From Tepidimicrobium sp. (GTDB taxonomy: Bacteria > Bacillota > Clostridia > Tissierellales > Tepidimicrobiaceae), in assembly GCA_012839395.1 (NCBI GenBank), contig DUNJ01000085.1:1-24978 (forward strand): DNA of 24,978 nt, given 5' to 3'. Positions 15,417 to 23,511 of this stretch are shown one piece after another (the first letter of the stretch is position 1; the number at the start of each line of letters is the position of its first letter). A program made the translations under genes and the position numbers. Below the pieces are notes generated by a model, which saw only the letters and a program-made list of their open reading frames with translations, searched no databases and was not told the DNA's origin.

Positions 15417-17798
15417 ATGGACGAAAGAACGCTTAAGGCATTAGAATATCAAAAGATAGTGGAAAAGCTGGCAGAAAGAACAGAGTCTAAACTAGGCCGA
15501 CAAATGGCCTATAAGATTAGACCTTCTATAGATATGGACGAAATTGAATATCTTCAAGGGGAGACCGCTGAGGCCTTAAAAATAATTATAGACAATGGAA
15601 ATCCACCATTATTTGGAATACACAATTTATCTAAAGAATTGAAAATGGCGGAGATTGGGGGTGTTTTGAGTCCAGGTAGTTTACTTAAAGTATCCGATTC
15701 ATTGAGGGTATGTAGGAGTCTAAAGAAATACCTAAAGGAAATCGAAGAGGATGAAATAGGTAATTATCCAATTATACAAGGGTTGATAAACGATTTAAGA
15801 GCTTTAAGGCATGTTGAAGATGAGATAAACAATGCTATAATAGATGAGGATGAGATATCCGATAATGCTAGCAACACCTTAAAGAGCATTAGAAGACAAA
15901 TAATAAGTAAAAATGAATCCATTAGAAATAGATTGGATTCAATAGTTAATTCACAGAAATATAAAAGACATTTACAGGATAGCATTATAACTGTGCGAGA
16001 GGGTAGGTACGTAGTACCTATCAAGCATGAGAACAAGGCATATTTTCCCGGTTTGGTTCATGACCGATCTGCCAGTGGAGCTACGCTATTTGTTGAGCCT
16101 ATGGCTGTGGTTGAGTTGAATAATGAACTAAGGGATTTGCAGATAGAGGAAAGGGATGAAATAGATAGGATACTTAAAAAGTTATCTAACTTAGTGGCGG
16201 AAGAGGCAGATAATATTAGAAACAACCAAAAGATATTACAGAGATTGGATTTTATATTTGCCAAGGGAAAACTTGCTTTGGATATGGATGGAACAAAACC
16301 TATATTGAATAGAGAAGGCTATATTAATCTTAAAAAAGCACGTCATCCCTTGTTGGATGTAGACAATGTAGTTCCCATCGACATATATCTAGGCGATGAT
16401 TTTAACACTCTAGTGATTACAGGTCCTAATACGGGGGGCAAGACGGTAACCTTAAAAACTGTTGGATTATTGAATCTACTTGCTCAATCGGGACTTCATA
16501 TACCTGCTGACTTCAATTCCCAAATTCCCGTATTTGATCAAATATTTGCCGATATTGGGGATGAACAAAGTATAGAACAGAGCCTAAGTACATTTTCATC
16601 CCATATGACCAATATAGTGGATATATTGGATAGCGTATCGGATAATAGTTTAGTGTTGTTTGATGAGTTAGGAGCAGGAACCGATCCTACGGAAGGCGCT
16701 GCCTTAGCTATGTCTATATTGGATCATCTATTAAAATTAAATATAAGGACTATTGCAACGACCCATTATAGTCAATTGAAGATATATGCACTAACGACTG
16801 ATAATGTGCGGAATGCTTCAGTAGAATTTGATGTAGAAACCTTGAGACCTACCTATAGATTATTAATAGGGATTCCTGGGAAGTCCAACGCTTTTGAAAT
16901 ATCCCAAAGATTAGGATTGCCGGATTATATAATAGATTATGCCAGAGAGATGATATCTAAGGAAAATGTGGAATTTGAGGATGTATTGCGGGCTATCGAT
17001 AGGGATAGAAGGATAACGGAGGAGAGAAAGCATGAAGCGGATAAGCTGAAATATGAAATAGAGAAGCTGAAGGATGAAGTGAATACCGAAAAAGAGAGGA
17101 TAAAAAAGTCTAAGGAAAAAATAATCTTAAGAGCAAAAGAGGAAGCTAGAAGCATATTGAGGCGAGCTAAAGAAGAGTCGGATAATATAATTAAGGAGTT
17201 AAAGCAAATATCAAGTGCTGTTGATAGGGAAAGGAATAGGAAGATCCAAGAATCCCAGCAAAAACTTAAATCTAGTTTAGATGAGGTGGAAGGCTCATTA
17301 TCAAAAGGGGTGTTAGACGTACGGTCCAAAGAACCGCCTAAAAATTTAAATGTGGGGGATAAGGTAAAAGTTCTATCCCTGAACCAGGTGGGAAGCGTGT
17401 TAGAGCCCCCAGATGACGATGGCAATGTATTTGTACAGGTGGGATTGATGAAAGTTAATGTTCATATATCCACCTTGAAACTATCGAAAGATGAGGATGT
17501 AGGGTTAACTACAACGAGCACAAAAAGGATTATTAGATCCAAATCATCTCATGTAAAGAGTGAAATTGATCTTAGAGGGAAAACTTTAGATGATGCCCTA
17601 TTAGAATTGGATAAATATATAGATGATGTTTATATTGCTGGACTTAAGAAGGTTGATATTATACATGGTAAAGGAACCGGGGTTTTAAGAGAAGGGATAC
17701 GAGAATATATAAAAGGTCATAAGCTTATAAAATCCTTTAGGGCCGGAAAACATGGGGAGGGTGGCGATGGAGTGACTATAATAAGAATTGATATATGA
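15417..17798 (+). CDS. mutS2: Endonuclease MutS2 (RqcU-type ribosome rescue ATPase)
   Basis: In Bacillus, MutS2 senses collided ribosomes and splits them, feeding ribosome quality control; older work linked it to recombination suppression. The 793 residues match. Order: N-terminal core and clamp with coiled coil (about 1-300; VREGRYVVPIKHE, GLVHDRSASGATLFVEP), MutS ATPase with Walker A GPNTGGKT (336-343) and Walker B LVLFDELGAGTDPTEGAA, a long charged coiled coil (about 520-630), a KOW-like segment (LNVGDKVKVLSLNQVGSVLE), and a C-terminal Smr domain (about 714-793; EIDLRGKTLDDAL, IIHGKGTGVLREGI). The start at ATG 15417 follows GGGGTGAAG, 14 bases after the U32 stop. Confidence 0.97.
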   Translation: MDERTLKALEYQKIVEKLAERTESKLGRQMAYKIRPSIDMDEIEYLQGETAEALKIIIDNGNPPLFGIHNLSKELKMAEIGGVLSPGSLLKVSDSLRVCRSLKKYLKEIEEDEIGNYPIIQGLINDLRALRHVEDEINNAIIDEDEISDNASNTLKSIRRQIISKNESIRNRLDSIVNSQKYKRHLQDSIITVREGRYVVPIKHENKAYFPGLVHDRSASGATLFVEPMAVVELNNELRDLQIEERDEIDRILKKLSNLVAEEADNIRNNQKILQRLDFIFAKGKLALDMDGTKPILNREGYINLKKARHPLLDVDNVVPIDIYLGDDFNTLVITGPNTGGKTVTLKTVGLLNLLAQSGLHIPADFNSQIPVFDQIFADIGDEQSIEQSLSTFSSHMTNIVDILDSVSDNSLVLFDELGAGTDPTEGAALAMSILDHLLKLNIRTIATTHYSQLKIYALTTDNVRNASVEFDVETLRPTYRLLIGIPGKSNAFEISQRLGLPDYIIDYAREMISKENVEFEDVLRAIDRDRRITEERKHEADKLKYEIEKLKDEVNTEKERIKKSKEKIILRAKEEARSILRRAKEESDNIIKELKQISSAVDRERNRKIQESQQKLKSSLDEVEGSLSKGVLDVRSKEPPKNLNVGDKVKVLSLNQVGSVLEPPDDDGNVFVQVGLMKVNVHISTLKLSKDEDVGLTTTSTKRIIRSKSSHVKSEIDLRGKTLDDALLELDKYIDDVYIAGLKKVDIIHGKGTGVLREGIREYIKGHKLIKSFRAGKHGEGGDGVTIIRIDI

Positions 17799-17849
17799 TC
17801 GCTATTTTTATAAAGAAAAAGTTTTATGCACTGATAGGAGGTAGAATAT

Positions 17850-19550
17850 ATGATAGATTTTAAGCAAGAAGTAGTAAATGCGATATTTGAAGTTAGCAAC
17901 GGGCTAGATAAGGAGGAGATAGAATCCCTGATAGAGACTCCCCCTTCCTATGATATGGGCGACTATGCTTTTGCTTGTTTTAGATTAGCTAAAATCTTTA
18001 GAAAGGATCCTAAATCAATTGCAGAGGAATTAACAAAGAAGATAGATGGTGGAGATTTTTTTGAAGCCATAGAGAATGTGGGGCCGTATATAAATTTTTT
18101 CATAAATAAGTCTAAACTAGCAGAAACCGTAATAGAAAGTATAAAGGAGAGAGGTGCAAAATTTGGGTCTACTAATATGGGGCAGGGCAGAAAAGCTCTA
18201 GTTGAATTTTCATCGCCCAATATAGCAAAACCATTTCATATAGGACATATCAGATCTACAGTTATAGGAAATTCATTATATAAAATATTTAAATTTCAGG
18301 GTTTTGATACCGAGAGGTTGAATCATCTAGGGGATTATGGAACCCAGTTTGGAATGCTTATTGCAGCATATAAAAAGTGGGGGGATATGGAGGTTATAGA
18401 ATCGGATCCCATAAATGAGCTATTAAAGCTATACGTTAAATTTAACGAGGAAGCTGAAAAAGATGAAGAGCTTAAAGAAGAAGCTAGGTATTGGTTCAAG
18501 GAGTTAGAAGCGGGAAATGAAGAAGCCCTTGAACTATGGCAATGGATCAGGGACGTTAGCTTGAAGGAATTTAATAAGGTATATGATCTTCTTGGTATTG
18601 AATTTGATTCATATACTGGGGAGAGTTTCTATTCCGATAAGATGCCAAGGGTCATAAAAGAGATGGAAGAAAAAGGCCTGCTTCAGGAATCAGAGGGAGC
18701 GGTTATTATTGATCTAGAAGAATATGGCATGCCCCCAGCTTTAATTAAAAAAAGTGATGGTTCTACTCTTTATACTACTAGGGATATAGCGGCGGCAATA
18801 TATAGAAAAGAACATTATGATTTCTATAAAAATATATATGTGGTAGGATCTCAACAGAACTTGCATTTTAAACAATGGATAAAAGTTATAGAATTGATGG
18901 GTTATGATTGGGCAGATGATTGTGTGCATGTGCCCTTTGGGATGGTGAGCTTAGAGGATGGAACCCTATCTACTCGAAGGGGCAGGGTTGTTTTTTTAGA
19001 AGATGTATTGGAAAAAGCGATAGAGAGCACATTGGAGATAATAGAGGAAAGAAATCCGGACCTAAATAACAAAGAAGAAGTGGCTAAGGAAGTTGGAATA
19101 GGGGCCATTATATTTCAAGAACTATTCAACAACAGAATTAAAGACTATGTCTTTAGCTGGGAAAAAACCCTTAGCTTTGAAGGGGAAACCGGGCCATATG
19201 TCCAATATACCCATGCTAGAGCTAATAGCTTATTGAAAAAAGGAAATTTTAAATTAGATGAAGAAATCGATCACAGCCTACTTAACCAGGATAATGAAGT
19301 AAGCTTATTAAGGTTTTTATATCAATTTCCGGCTGTAGTAACAGATGCCTTAAATAAGTATGAACCGTCCATTATAACTAGACATATAGTAGAGATAACC
19401 AAGGCATTCAATAAATTTTATAACAGTTGTCCGGTATTATCGGCGGAAGAGGAGTTGAGGAAGGCGCGATTGATGCTGGTATATGTAACGAAGGTGGTAT
19501 TAAAAACAGGTTTGGATTTGTTGGGAATAGCAGCCCCAGATAGAATGTAA
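17850..19550 (+). CDS. argS: Arginine--tRNA ligase
   Basis: Class I synthetase that needs tRNA to activate arginine. The 566 residues match the family. Visible: N-terminal Add-1 domain (about 1-85), the HIGH signature in SSPNIAKPFHIGHIRSTVIG (121-140), LNHLGDYGTQFGMLI (158-171), DGSTLYTTRDIAAAIYR, a KMSKS-equivalent loop LEDGTLSTRRGRVV, and the C-terminal all-helical DALR anticodon domain (YVQYTHARANSLL onward) ending in DRM. The start at ATG 17850 follows ATAGGAGG. It lies 51 bases after mutS2 with no terminator or clear promoter between them. Confidence 0.98.
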   Translation: MIDFKQEVVNAIFEVSNGLDKEEIESLIETPPSYDMGDYAFACFRLAKIFRKDPKSIAEELTKKIDGGDFFEAIENVGPYINFFINKSKLAETVIESIKERGAKFGSTNMGQGRKALVEFSSPNIAKPFHIGHIRSTVIGNSLYKIFKFQGFDTERLNHLGDYGTQFGMLIAAYKKWGDMEVIESDPINELLKLYVKFNEEAEKDEELKEEARYWFKELEAGNEEALELWQWIRDVSLKEFNKVYDLLGIEFDSYTGESFYSDKMPRVIKEMEEKGLLQESEGAVIIDLEEYGMPPALIKKSDGSTLYTTRDIAAAIYRKEHYDFYKNIYVVGSQQNLHFKQWIKVIELMGYDWADDCVHVPFGMVSLEDGTLSTRRGRVVFLEDVLEKAIESTLEIIEERNPDLNNKEEVAKEVGIGAIIFQELFNNRIKDYVFSWEKTLSFEGETGPYVQYTHARANSLLKKGNFKLDEEIDHSLLNQDNEVSLLRFLYQFPAVVTDALNKYEPSIITRHIVEITKAFNKFYNSCPVLSAEEELRKARLMLVYVTKVVLKTGLDLLGIAAPDRM

Positions 19551-19561
19551 GGATGTATAAT

Positions 19562-20527
19562 ATGGAATTGGAGAGGATTAAAAACCCGCTTCTAACAGCA
19601 TTTATGGAGGATCAAATAAGGAATCAGGGGCCTTCCCATATTACGGATTTAATAATAATAACCATCAAATCTCTTATACCATCTGAAAAGGAGTATGGAG
19701 TAAAAATAGACTATAGAAGGTATCGTGAGGAGATAAAGCTTTGGAAATATTATAGACGTGGACAAAACCCTTCGCTGATGAATATATTGGGCAATATAGA
19801 TCCGTATATTTACTGGGATCATAAGGACGATACCGGATTATTAAGAACACTTCCTATAGTGTTGGCCAATGAAGACTACTCGGTAATAGAAGATGAAGTA
19901 ATAAAAAATATTTTATTTTCTACCGGCAACGTAGAGTTATTGATAGAAGCCTTACTTATAGCCAAATTATTGTATTTGACATTGACAGGAGCAAAAGATG
20001 TAATTGATAAATTAAAGCAGAAGATAATAAATTTTTCGCAGGCTAATTTTTTGGATAATTATCGAGAGAAATTTAGAGCTCCAATGGAAAAATATGAGGG
20101 ATGCTTTTCCATAGATTTTGAACGGTATAAAATCTTAGCTTTAAACACCTTAAATCTATCTTGCACCAGTCGATTTCAAAAATTACAGGATTGTATGGGG
20201 GTTTACCTAGATAATTTATCTGGTGATAGCATAATCGGTAAAAGTATGGAATCATGCTTTAAAAGAAACAACATAGATGATATAAAGCTGGATAGATGCT
20301 ACAAAAATTTAGCCACTTATATCTACAATTTAAGAAAGGGGAGAATTGATCCAAGGAATTTAAAGATTTATGAATACGAGCTGCCAGATATATTTCAGTT
20401 CGATGAAGGGGATATCTTTTATCATTCGTTATTGAATAGGTCAAAGGTGATTAAAAAAGAGATAACTTCTAATAGACTGACTGTGCACTTAGCAACCAAG
20501 CTTGGTATTTATAAACTGGTCAAGTAA
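19562..20527 (+). CDS. Uncharacterised protein downstream of argS
   Basis: A 321-residue protein of no family I recognise. ATG 19562 is preferred because AAGGA (19549-19553) sits eight bases before it; ATG 19553 in the same frame overlaps that site. The frame begins MELERIKNPLLTAFMEDQIR. It is largely helical, with a stretch DDTGLLRTLPIVLANED followed by VELLIEALLIAKLLYLTLTG that loosely recalls the helical core of ADP-ribosylglycohydrolase-like proteins; the metal-binding acidic pairs of that family are not clear, so this is only a weak idea. There is no signal peptide or clear membrane helix. Five Cys are scattered in the second half. It is 11 bases after argS and closes the operon with a terminator. 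Confidence 0.8.
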   Translation: MELERIKNPLLTAFMEDQIRNQGPSHITDLIIITIKSLIPSEKEYGVKIDYRRYREEIKLWKYYRRGQNPSLMNILGNIDPYIYWDHKDDTGLLRTLPIVLANEDYSVIEDEVIKNILFSTGNVELLIEALLIAKLLYLTLTGAKDVIDKLKQKIINFSQANFLDNYREKFRAPMEKYEGCFSIDFERYKILALNTLNLSCTSRFQKLQDCMGVYLDNLSGDSIIGKSMESCFKRNNIDDIKLDRCYKNLATYIYNLRKGRIDPRNLKIYEYELPDIFQFDEGDIFYHSLLNRSKVIKKEITSNRLTVHLATKLGIYKLVK

Positions 20528-20529
20528 CC

Positions 20530-20557
20530 AAACCTTCCACTATGGGAAGGTTTTTTT
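20530..20557 (+). terminator. Terminator of the pheS-argS operon tail
   Basis: AAACCTTCC (20530-20538), ACTATG loop, GGAAGGTTT (20545-20553) and a T-run to 20557. On the other strand it is also a hairpin with a weak T-tract, so it may help end the small convergent gene. Confidence 0.93.
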
Positions 20558-20586
20558 ATAGGGATTCTATTAAAAGGATTCTAGCA

Positions 20587-20784
20587 TTATGATCTATGTA
20601 AGTATTCCAAAAACTCCTCCTGGCTACTTTCGGCTAAAGAACTTAATTCTTTTAAAATGTTGTTTTTCAAATCTATGAATGCTCCCACGCTTGTTTGGGT
20701 ACCCGTATATTCTAAGGCCTCGATTATTAATAGTAAGTCTTTCTTAGATATTTCTTGGATAGATACTTTGTCGAATTTTCTCAT
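20587..20784 (-). CDS. Small acidic protein (65 aa), unknown function
   Basis: A minus-strand frame with ATG at 20784-20782, behind a strong AAAGGGG site eight bases upstream and TAA at 20589-20587. The protein begins MRKFDKVSIQEISKKDLLLI and continues with helical, charged, Leu/Glu-rich sequence (LKNNILKELSSLAES, QEEFLEYLHRS). It has no Cys, no signal peptide and no membrane helix. A TATAAT on the minus strand (20815-20810) supports its own promoter. It is not opposite another gene, and its codon use and ribosome site look genuine. I do not recognise a family; it may be a small regulatory or adaptor protein. Confidence 0.75.
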   Translation of the reverse strand: MRKFDKVSIQEISKKDLLLIIEALEYTGTQTSVGAFIDLKNNILKELSSLAESSQEEFLEYLHRS

Positions 20785-20809
20785 TTATAGACCCCTTTCA
20801 TAAATTGAT

Positions 20810-20815
20810 ATTATA
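20810..20815 (-). promoter_or_regulatory. Likely -10 element of the 65-aa gene
   Basis: TATAAT on the minus strand, about 25 bases upstream of the start codon. No convincing -35 lies 16-18 bases upstream. Confidence 0.4.
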
Positions 20816-20866
20816 ATTGTACTATATCATATTCTATACTCTTTTTAAAAACCTTTCAATCCACAA

Positions 20867-20898
20867 CCGTAAACGGAAGTTGCTAAATTTAAACGGAA
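20867..20898 (+). repeat. Paired AAACGGAA motifs, possible operator
   Basis: AAACGGAA occurs at 20871-20878 and 20891-20898, exactly 20 bases apart, about two helical turns. The first overlaps a small palindrome CCGTAAACGG (20867-20876). Both lie just upstream of the radical SAM promoter, where an activator or repressor would bind. Confidence 0.4.
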
Positions 20899-20905
20899 CT
20901 AATAG

Positions 20906-20935
20906 TTACAGGTTCAAATTAGGATATGCTATAAT
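20906..20935 (+). promoter_or_regulatory. Promoter for the radical SAM-membrane-TPR operon
   Basis: TTACAG (20906-20911), 18 bases, then an extended -10, TGC plus TATAAT (20930-20935). It is 31 bases before the radical SAM start codon. Confidence 0.7.
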
Positions 20936-20966
20936 GTAAATAGCTTTTAAGAAGGAAGGTATGACT

Positions 20967-22727
20967 ATGAAAACCATATTAACAACTTTAAATGCTAGCT
21001 ATATCCACTCATCTTTATCAATAAGATATTTAAAATCTTATTCTGAAGATATGCATGATATAGAGCTAGCGGAATTTACTATAAATCAAAGTATTGATTA
21101 TATTGTTGGGGAATTGTACAAGAGAAACCCAGATATTATAGGATTTTCCGCTTATATATGGAATATAGAGGAGGTATTAAGGATATCGGAGACTATAAAG
21201 ACCATAAACCCTGATATCATCATAATATTGGGAGGACCCGAGGTATCCTTTGATGGGGCTCAAATTCTTAAAAAGCATGATTTTATCGACTTTATAATAT
21301 TTGGCGAAGGAGAGATAACTTTTAAAGAATTATTGAAGAGCGTATCTGATGGGATAAAGGATTTTGAAAAAATAAAAGGTCTTGTATATAGGGATGGAAA
21401 TCATGTTATTCAGAATGCTCCGCGGCCATTGATAGATGATTTGAACAGTATACCGTCACCATATAAAGAGGTTGGTACTAACTTTAAAAACAAGATCGTT
21501 TATTATGAAAGCTCCAGGGGTTGCCCCTTCAATTGTCAGTTCTGTTTATCTTCTACTATAAAAGGTGTTAGATATTTTAATATAGATAGGGTAAAGAAGG
21601 ATTTGGAAAATCTTATAGAAGCTAATGTAAGGCAAATTAAATTTGTGGATAGAACTTTTAATGCTAACAAAAGATATGCTATGGAGATTATGCAATTCAT
21701 TATGGATAAAGATCCTGAAGATATCAATTTCCATTTTGAAGTAACAGGCCACCTAGTAGATGGTGAGATGTTACAATTTATTAAATCCGCTAAGGAAGGT
21801 CTATTTCAATTTGAAATAGGAGTTCAGTCTACCAATCCAAAGACTATAGAAGCGATTGATAGGGTAACTGATTTTCAAAGGCTAAAATCGGTATCTAAGG
21901 AGATAAAGAGTTTTAGGAATATACATCAGCATTTGGATCTAATAGCAGGGCTCCCCTATGAAGATTATAGTAGCTTTAAAAAATCCTTCAATTATGTATA
22001 TGAAATTGGACCTGAAAAAATTCAATTAGGATTTTTAAAGCTTTTAAAGGGATCTGGTTTAAGGAAGAATCGAAGAAAATACGGATTTAAGTTTTTAGAT
22101 ATACCGCCATATGAAGTATTGGAGACGGATTACATCACCTTTAGAGAGATGCTAAAGCTGAAGGGGATTGAAGATTTGGTAGAAAAATACTATAACGGAG
22201 GATATTTTAAAAACACGTTGGGCTATCTAATTACAAACAAATACGAAACTTCCTTCGATTTATTCGAAGATTTATTAGATTATTGGGAGATGAAAGGATA
22301 TCATAGTGTTTCACATAGTAGGAAAAAGTTATATAGGATTTTACTGGACTTCTGTTGCTATAGGGGATTTTCAGATTTGGATATTATAAATGAGATTCTA
22401 AAATATGACTATATCTACAACAACAGGGGTTTCAATATACCTGCGTATTTTAAGAGATCAAATATTAGCTTTTTACGCGAAAGAAAGCATAATATTTTAA
22501 AGAACGAAAAGTTGTTAAACGCATGTTTGGTTCGGCATAAAGATATCCCTACCAAAAAAATTATTAATAAAGTTCATATTGAAGGTTTTAAGCTAAACAT
22601 ATTAAATTTAATTGAGAGCGATTATAAAATAACAGGTGATATGATAGAAACTATATATATATTGTTTGAATTTAAAGAGGGAGTTATAAATAGGTGTAGA
22701 GCATATGATATAACAGAGTTTATATAA
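20967..22727 (+). CDS. B12-binding-domain radical SAM protein (DUF4080-type)
   Basis: A radical SAM enzyme with an N-terminal cobalamin-binding-like domain; the reaction and substrate are unknown. ATG 20967 sits eight bases after AGG of AAGGAAGG; ATG 20961 is too close to it. From there it has 586 residues. The N-terminal domain (about 1-150) begins MKTILTTLNASYIHSSLSIR, typical of this group, and holds GFSAYIWNIEEV and ILGGPEVSFD; the classical DxHxxG cobalamin motif is not seen. The radical SAM core (about 175-390) has CPFNCQFC with C186, C190 and C193 for the 4Fe-4S cluster. A DUF4080-like C-terminal region of about 190 residues follows. The membrane gene starts 13 bases after the stop, so co-transcription is likely. 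Confidence 0.88.
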   Translation: MKTILTTLNASYIHSSLSIRYLKSYSEDMHDIELAEFTINQSIDYIVGELYKRNPDIIGFSAYIWNIEEVLRISETIKTINPDIIIILGGPEVSFDGAQILKKHDFIDFIIFGEGEITFKELLKSVSDGIKDFEKIKGLVYRDGNHVIQNAPRPLIDDLNSIPSPYKEVGTNFKNKIVYYESSRGCPFNCQFCLSSTIKGVRYFNIDRVKKDLENLIEANVRQIKFVDRTFNANKRYAMEIMQFIMDKDPEDINFHFEVTGHLVDGEMLQFIKSAKEGLFQFEIGVQSTNPKTIEAIDRVTDFQRLKSVSKEIKSFRNIHQHLDLIAGLPYEDYSSFKKSFNYVYEIGPEKIQLGFLKLLKGSGLRKNRRKYGFKFLDIPPYEVLETDYITFREMLKLKGIEDLVEKYYNGGYFKNTLGYLITNKYETSFDLFEDLLDYWEMKGYHSVSHSRKKLYRILLDFCCYRGFSDLDIINEILKYDYIYNNRGFNIPAYFKRSNISFLRERKHNILKNEKLLNACLVRHKDIPTKKIINKVHIEGFKLNILNLIESDYKITGDMIETIYILFEFKEGVINRCRAYDITEFI

Positions 22728-22740
22728 GGGAGTGGTGGAA

Positions 22741-23499
22741 TTGAACTTGCTTCAAGATATTATCATGGTAAATAGAGTTACATTTAGGAAAAGTGTTCAG
22801 GGCTTTAAAAACAACTGGATATTAATTTTTACTGGATTAATATATATGGCCATAAATATATTTGCAATAATAGCTGTAAAAACGCTGTTGAGAGGTGTTC
22901 TGTCTATTTTGGCTGGCTTTATCATGTTAGTTGTGAGTAGTTGTCTTATATCCAATTATTTGTATCTATTATTTAATATCATTAATTATAATAAGATTAC
23001 CATGGATGATTTTAAAGACGGATTTGGATATTTTTTACGCAAGATATATGGAATATTTTTTATAGCTTGGATAGGTTCCTATTTTTTATCTGCAGTCTTA
23101 AGGATGGCAGGAGGCAATGCAATTCTAATAAATAGGGTGGTTAGTATAGTTGTTTTGGTGGCATTAAACCCCTTACCCGAGACTATATATCAAAAGCATT
23201 ACTCTTCGGGAGAGAGCATTAGATATGCACTCGAATTTATGGAGGAGAATTGGTTAAATTGGCTATTGCCTAATGTAATATTTTATTTAATACTATATGC
23301 AATTACCAATACTTTAATAGTAGGCATTTTTACTACCTATCTATCCATTGGCTACGATTTTACTATTAAAAGAATAGGTGGTTATATTTTAGGGCAGGCC
23401 CTATTTTCCTTTTCCATGATATATAGGGGCCATCTATTTAAATTATTGAGTACAAGTACTAGGAGAAAGAGAAGGTATATGGACAAACTTTATGATTAA
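22741..23499 (+). CDS. Multipass membrane protein, unknown function
   Basis: A 252-residue protein with about five or six hydrophobic segments, roughly residues 26-47, 52-80, 103-120, 128-145, 172-205 and 213-228. It ends in a basic tail (TRRKRRYMDKLYD), probably cytoplasmic. TTG 22741 is preferred because AGGGAG (22727-22732) lies eight bases upstream; GTG codons at 22732 and 22735 sit inside that site. I do not recognise a family; there are no transport or catalytic motifs. It lies between the radical SAM and TPR genes with 12-13 base gaps, so the three are probably one operon. Confidence 0.85.
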   Translation: MNLLQDIIMVNRVTFRKSVQGFKNNWILIFTGLIYMAINIFAIIAVKTLLRGVLSILAGFIMLVVSSCLISNYLYLLFNIINYNKITMDDFKDGFGYFLRKIYGIFFIAWIGSYFLSAVLRMAGGNAILINRVVSIVVLVALNPLPETIYQKHYSSGESIRYALEFMEENWLNWLLPNVIFYLILYAITNTLIVGIFTTYLSIGYDFTIKRIGGYILGQALFSFSMIYRGHLFKLLSTSTRRKRRYMDKLYD

Positions 23500-23511
23500 G
23501 GGGGTGAGAGT

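Noticed and set aside
16937..17425. 162-codon minus-strand frame inside mutS2
   Set aside because: It is antisense to the charged coiled coil, which gives Ser/Leu/Phe-rich low-complexity sequence; no ribosome site, and MutS2 is certain on the plus strand.
22732..22740. GTG starts for the membrane protein
   Set aside because: They fall within the AGGGAG ribosome site; TTG 22741 has correct spacing.
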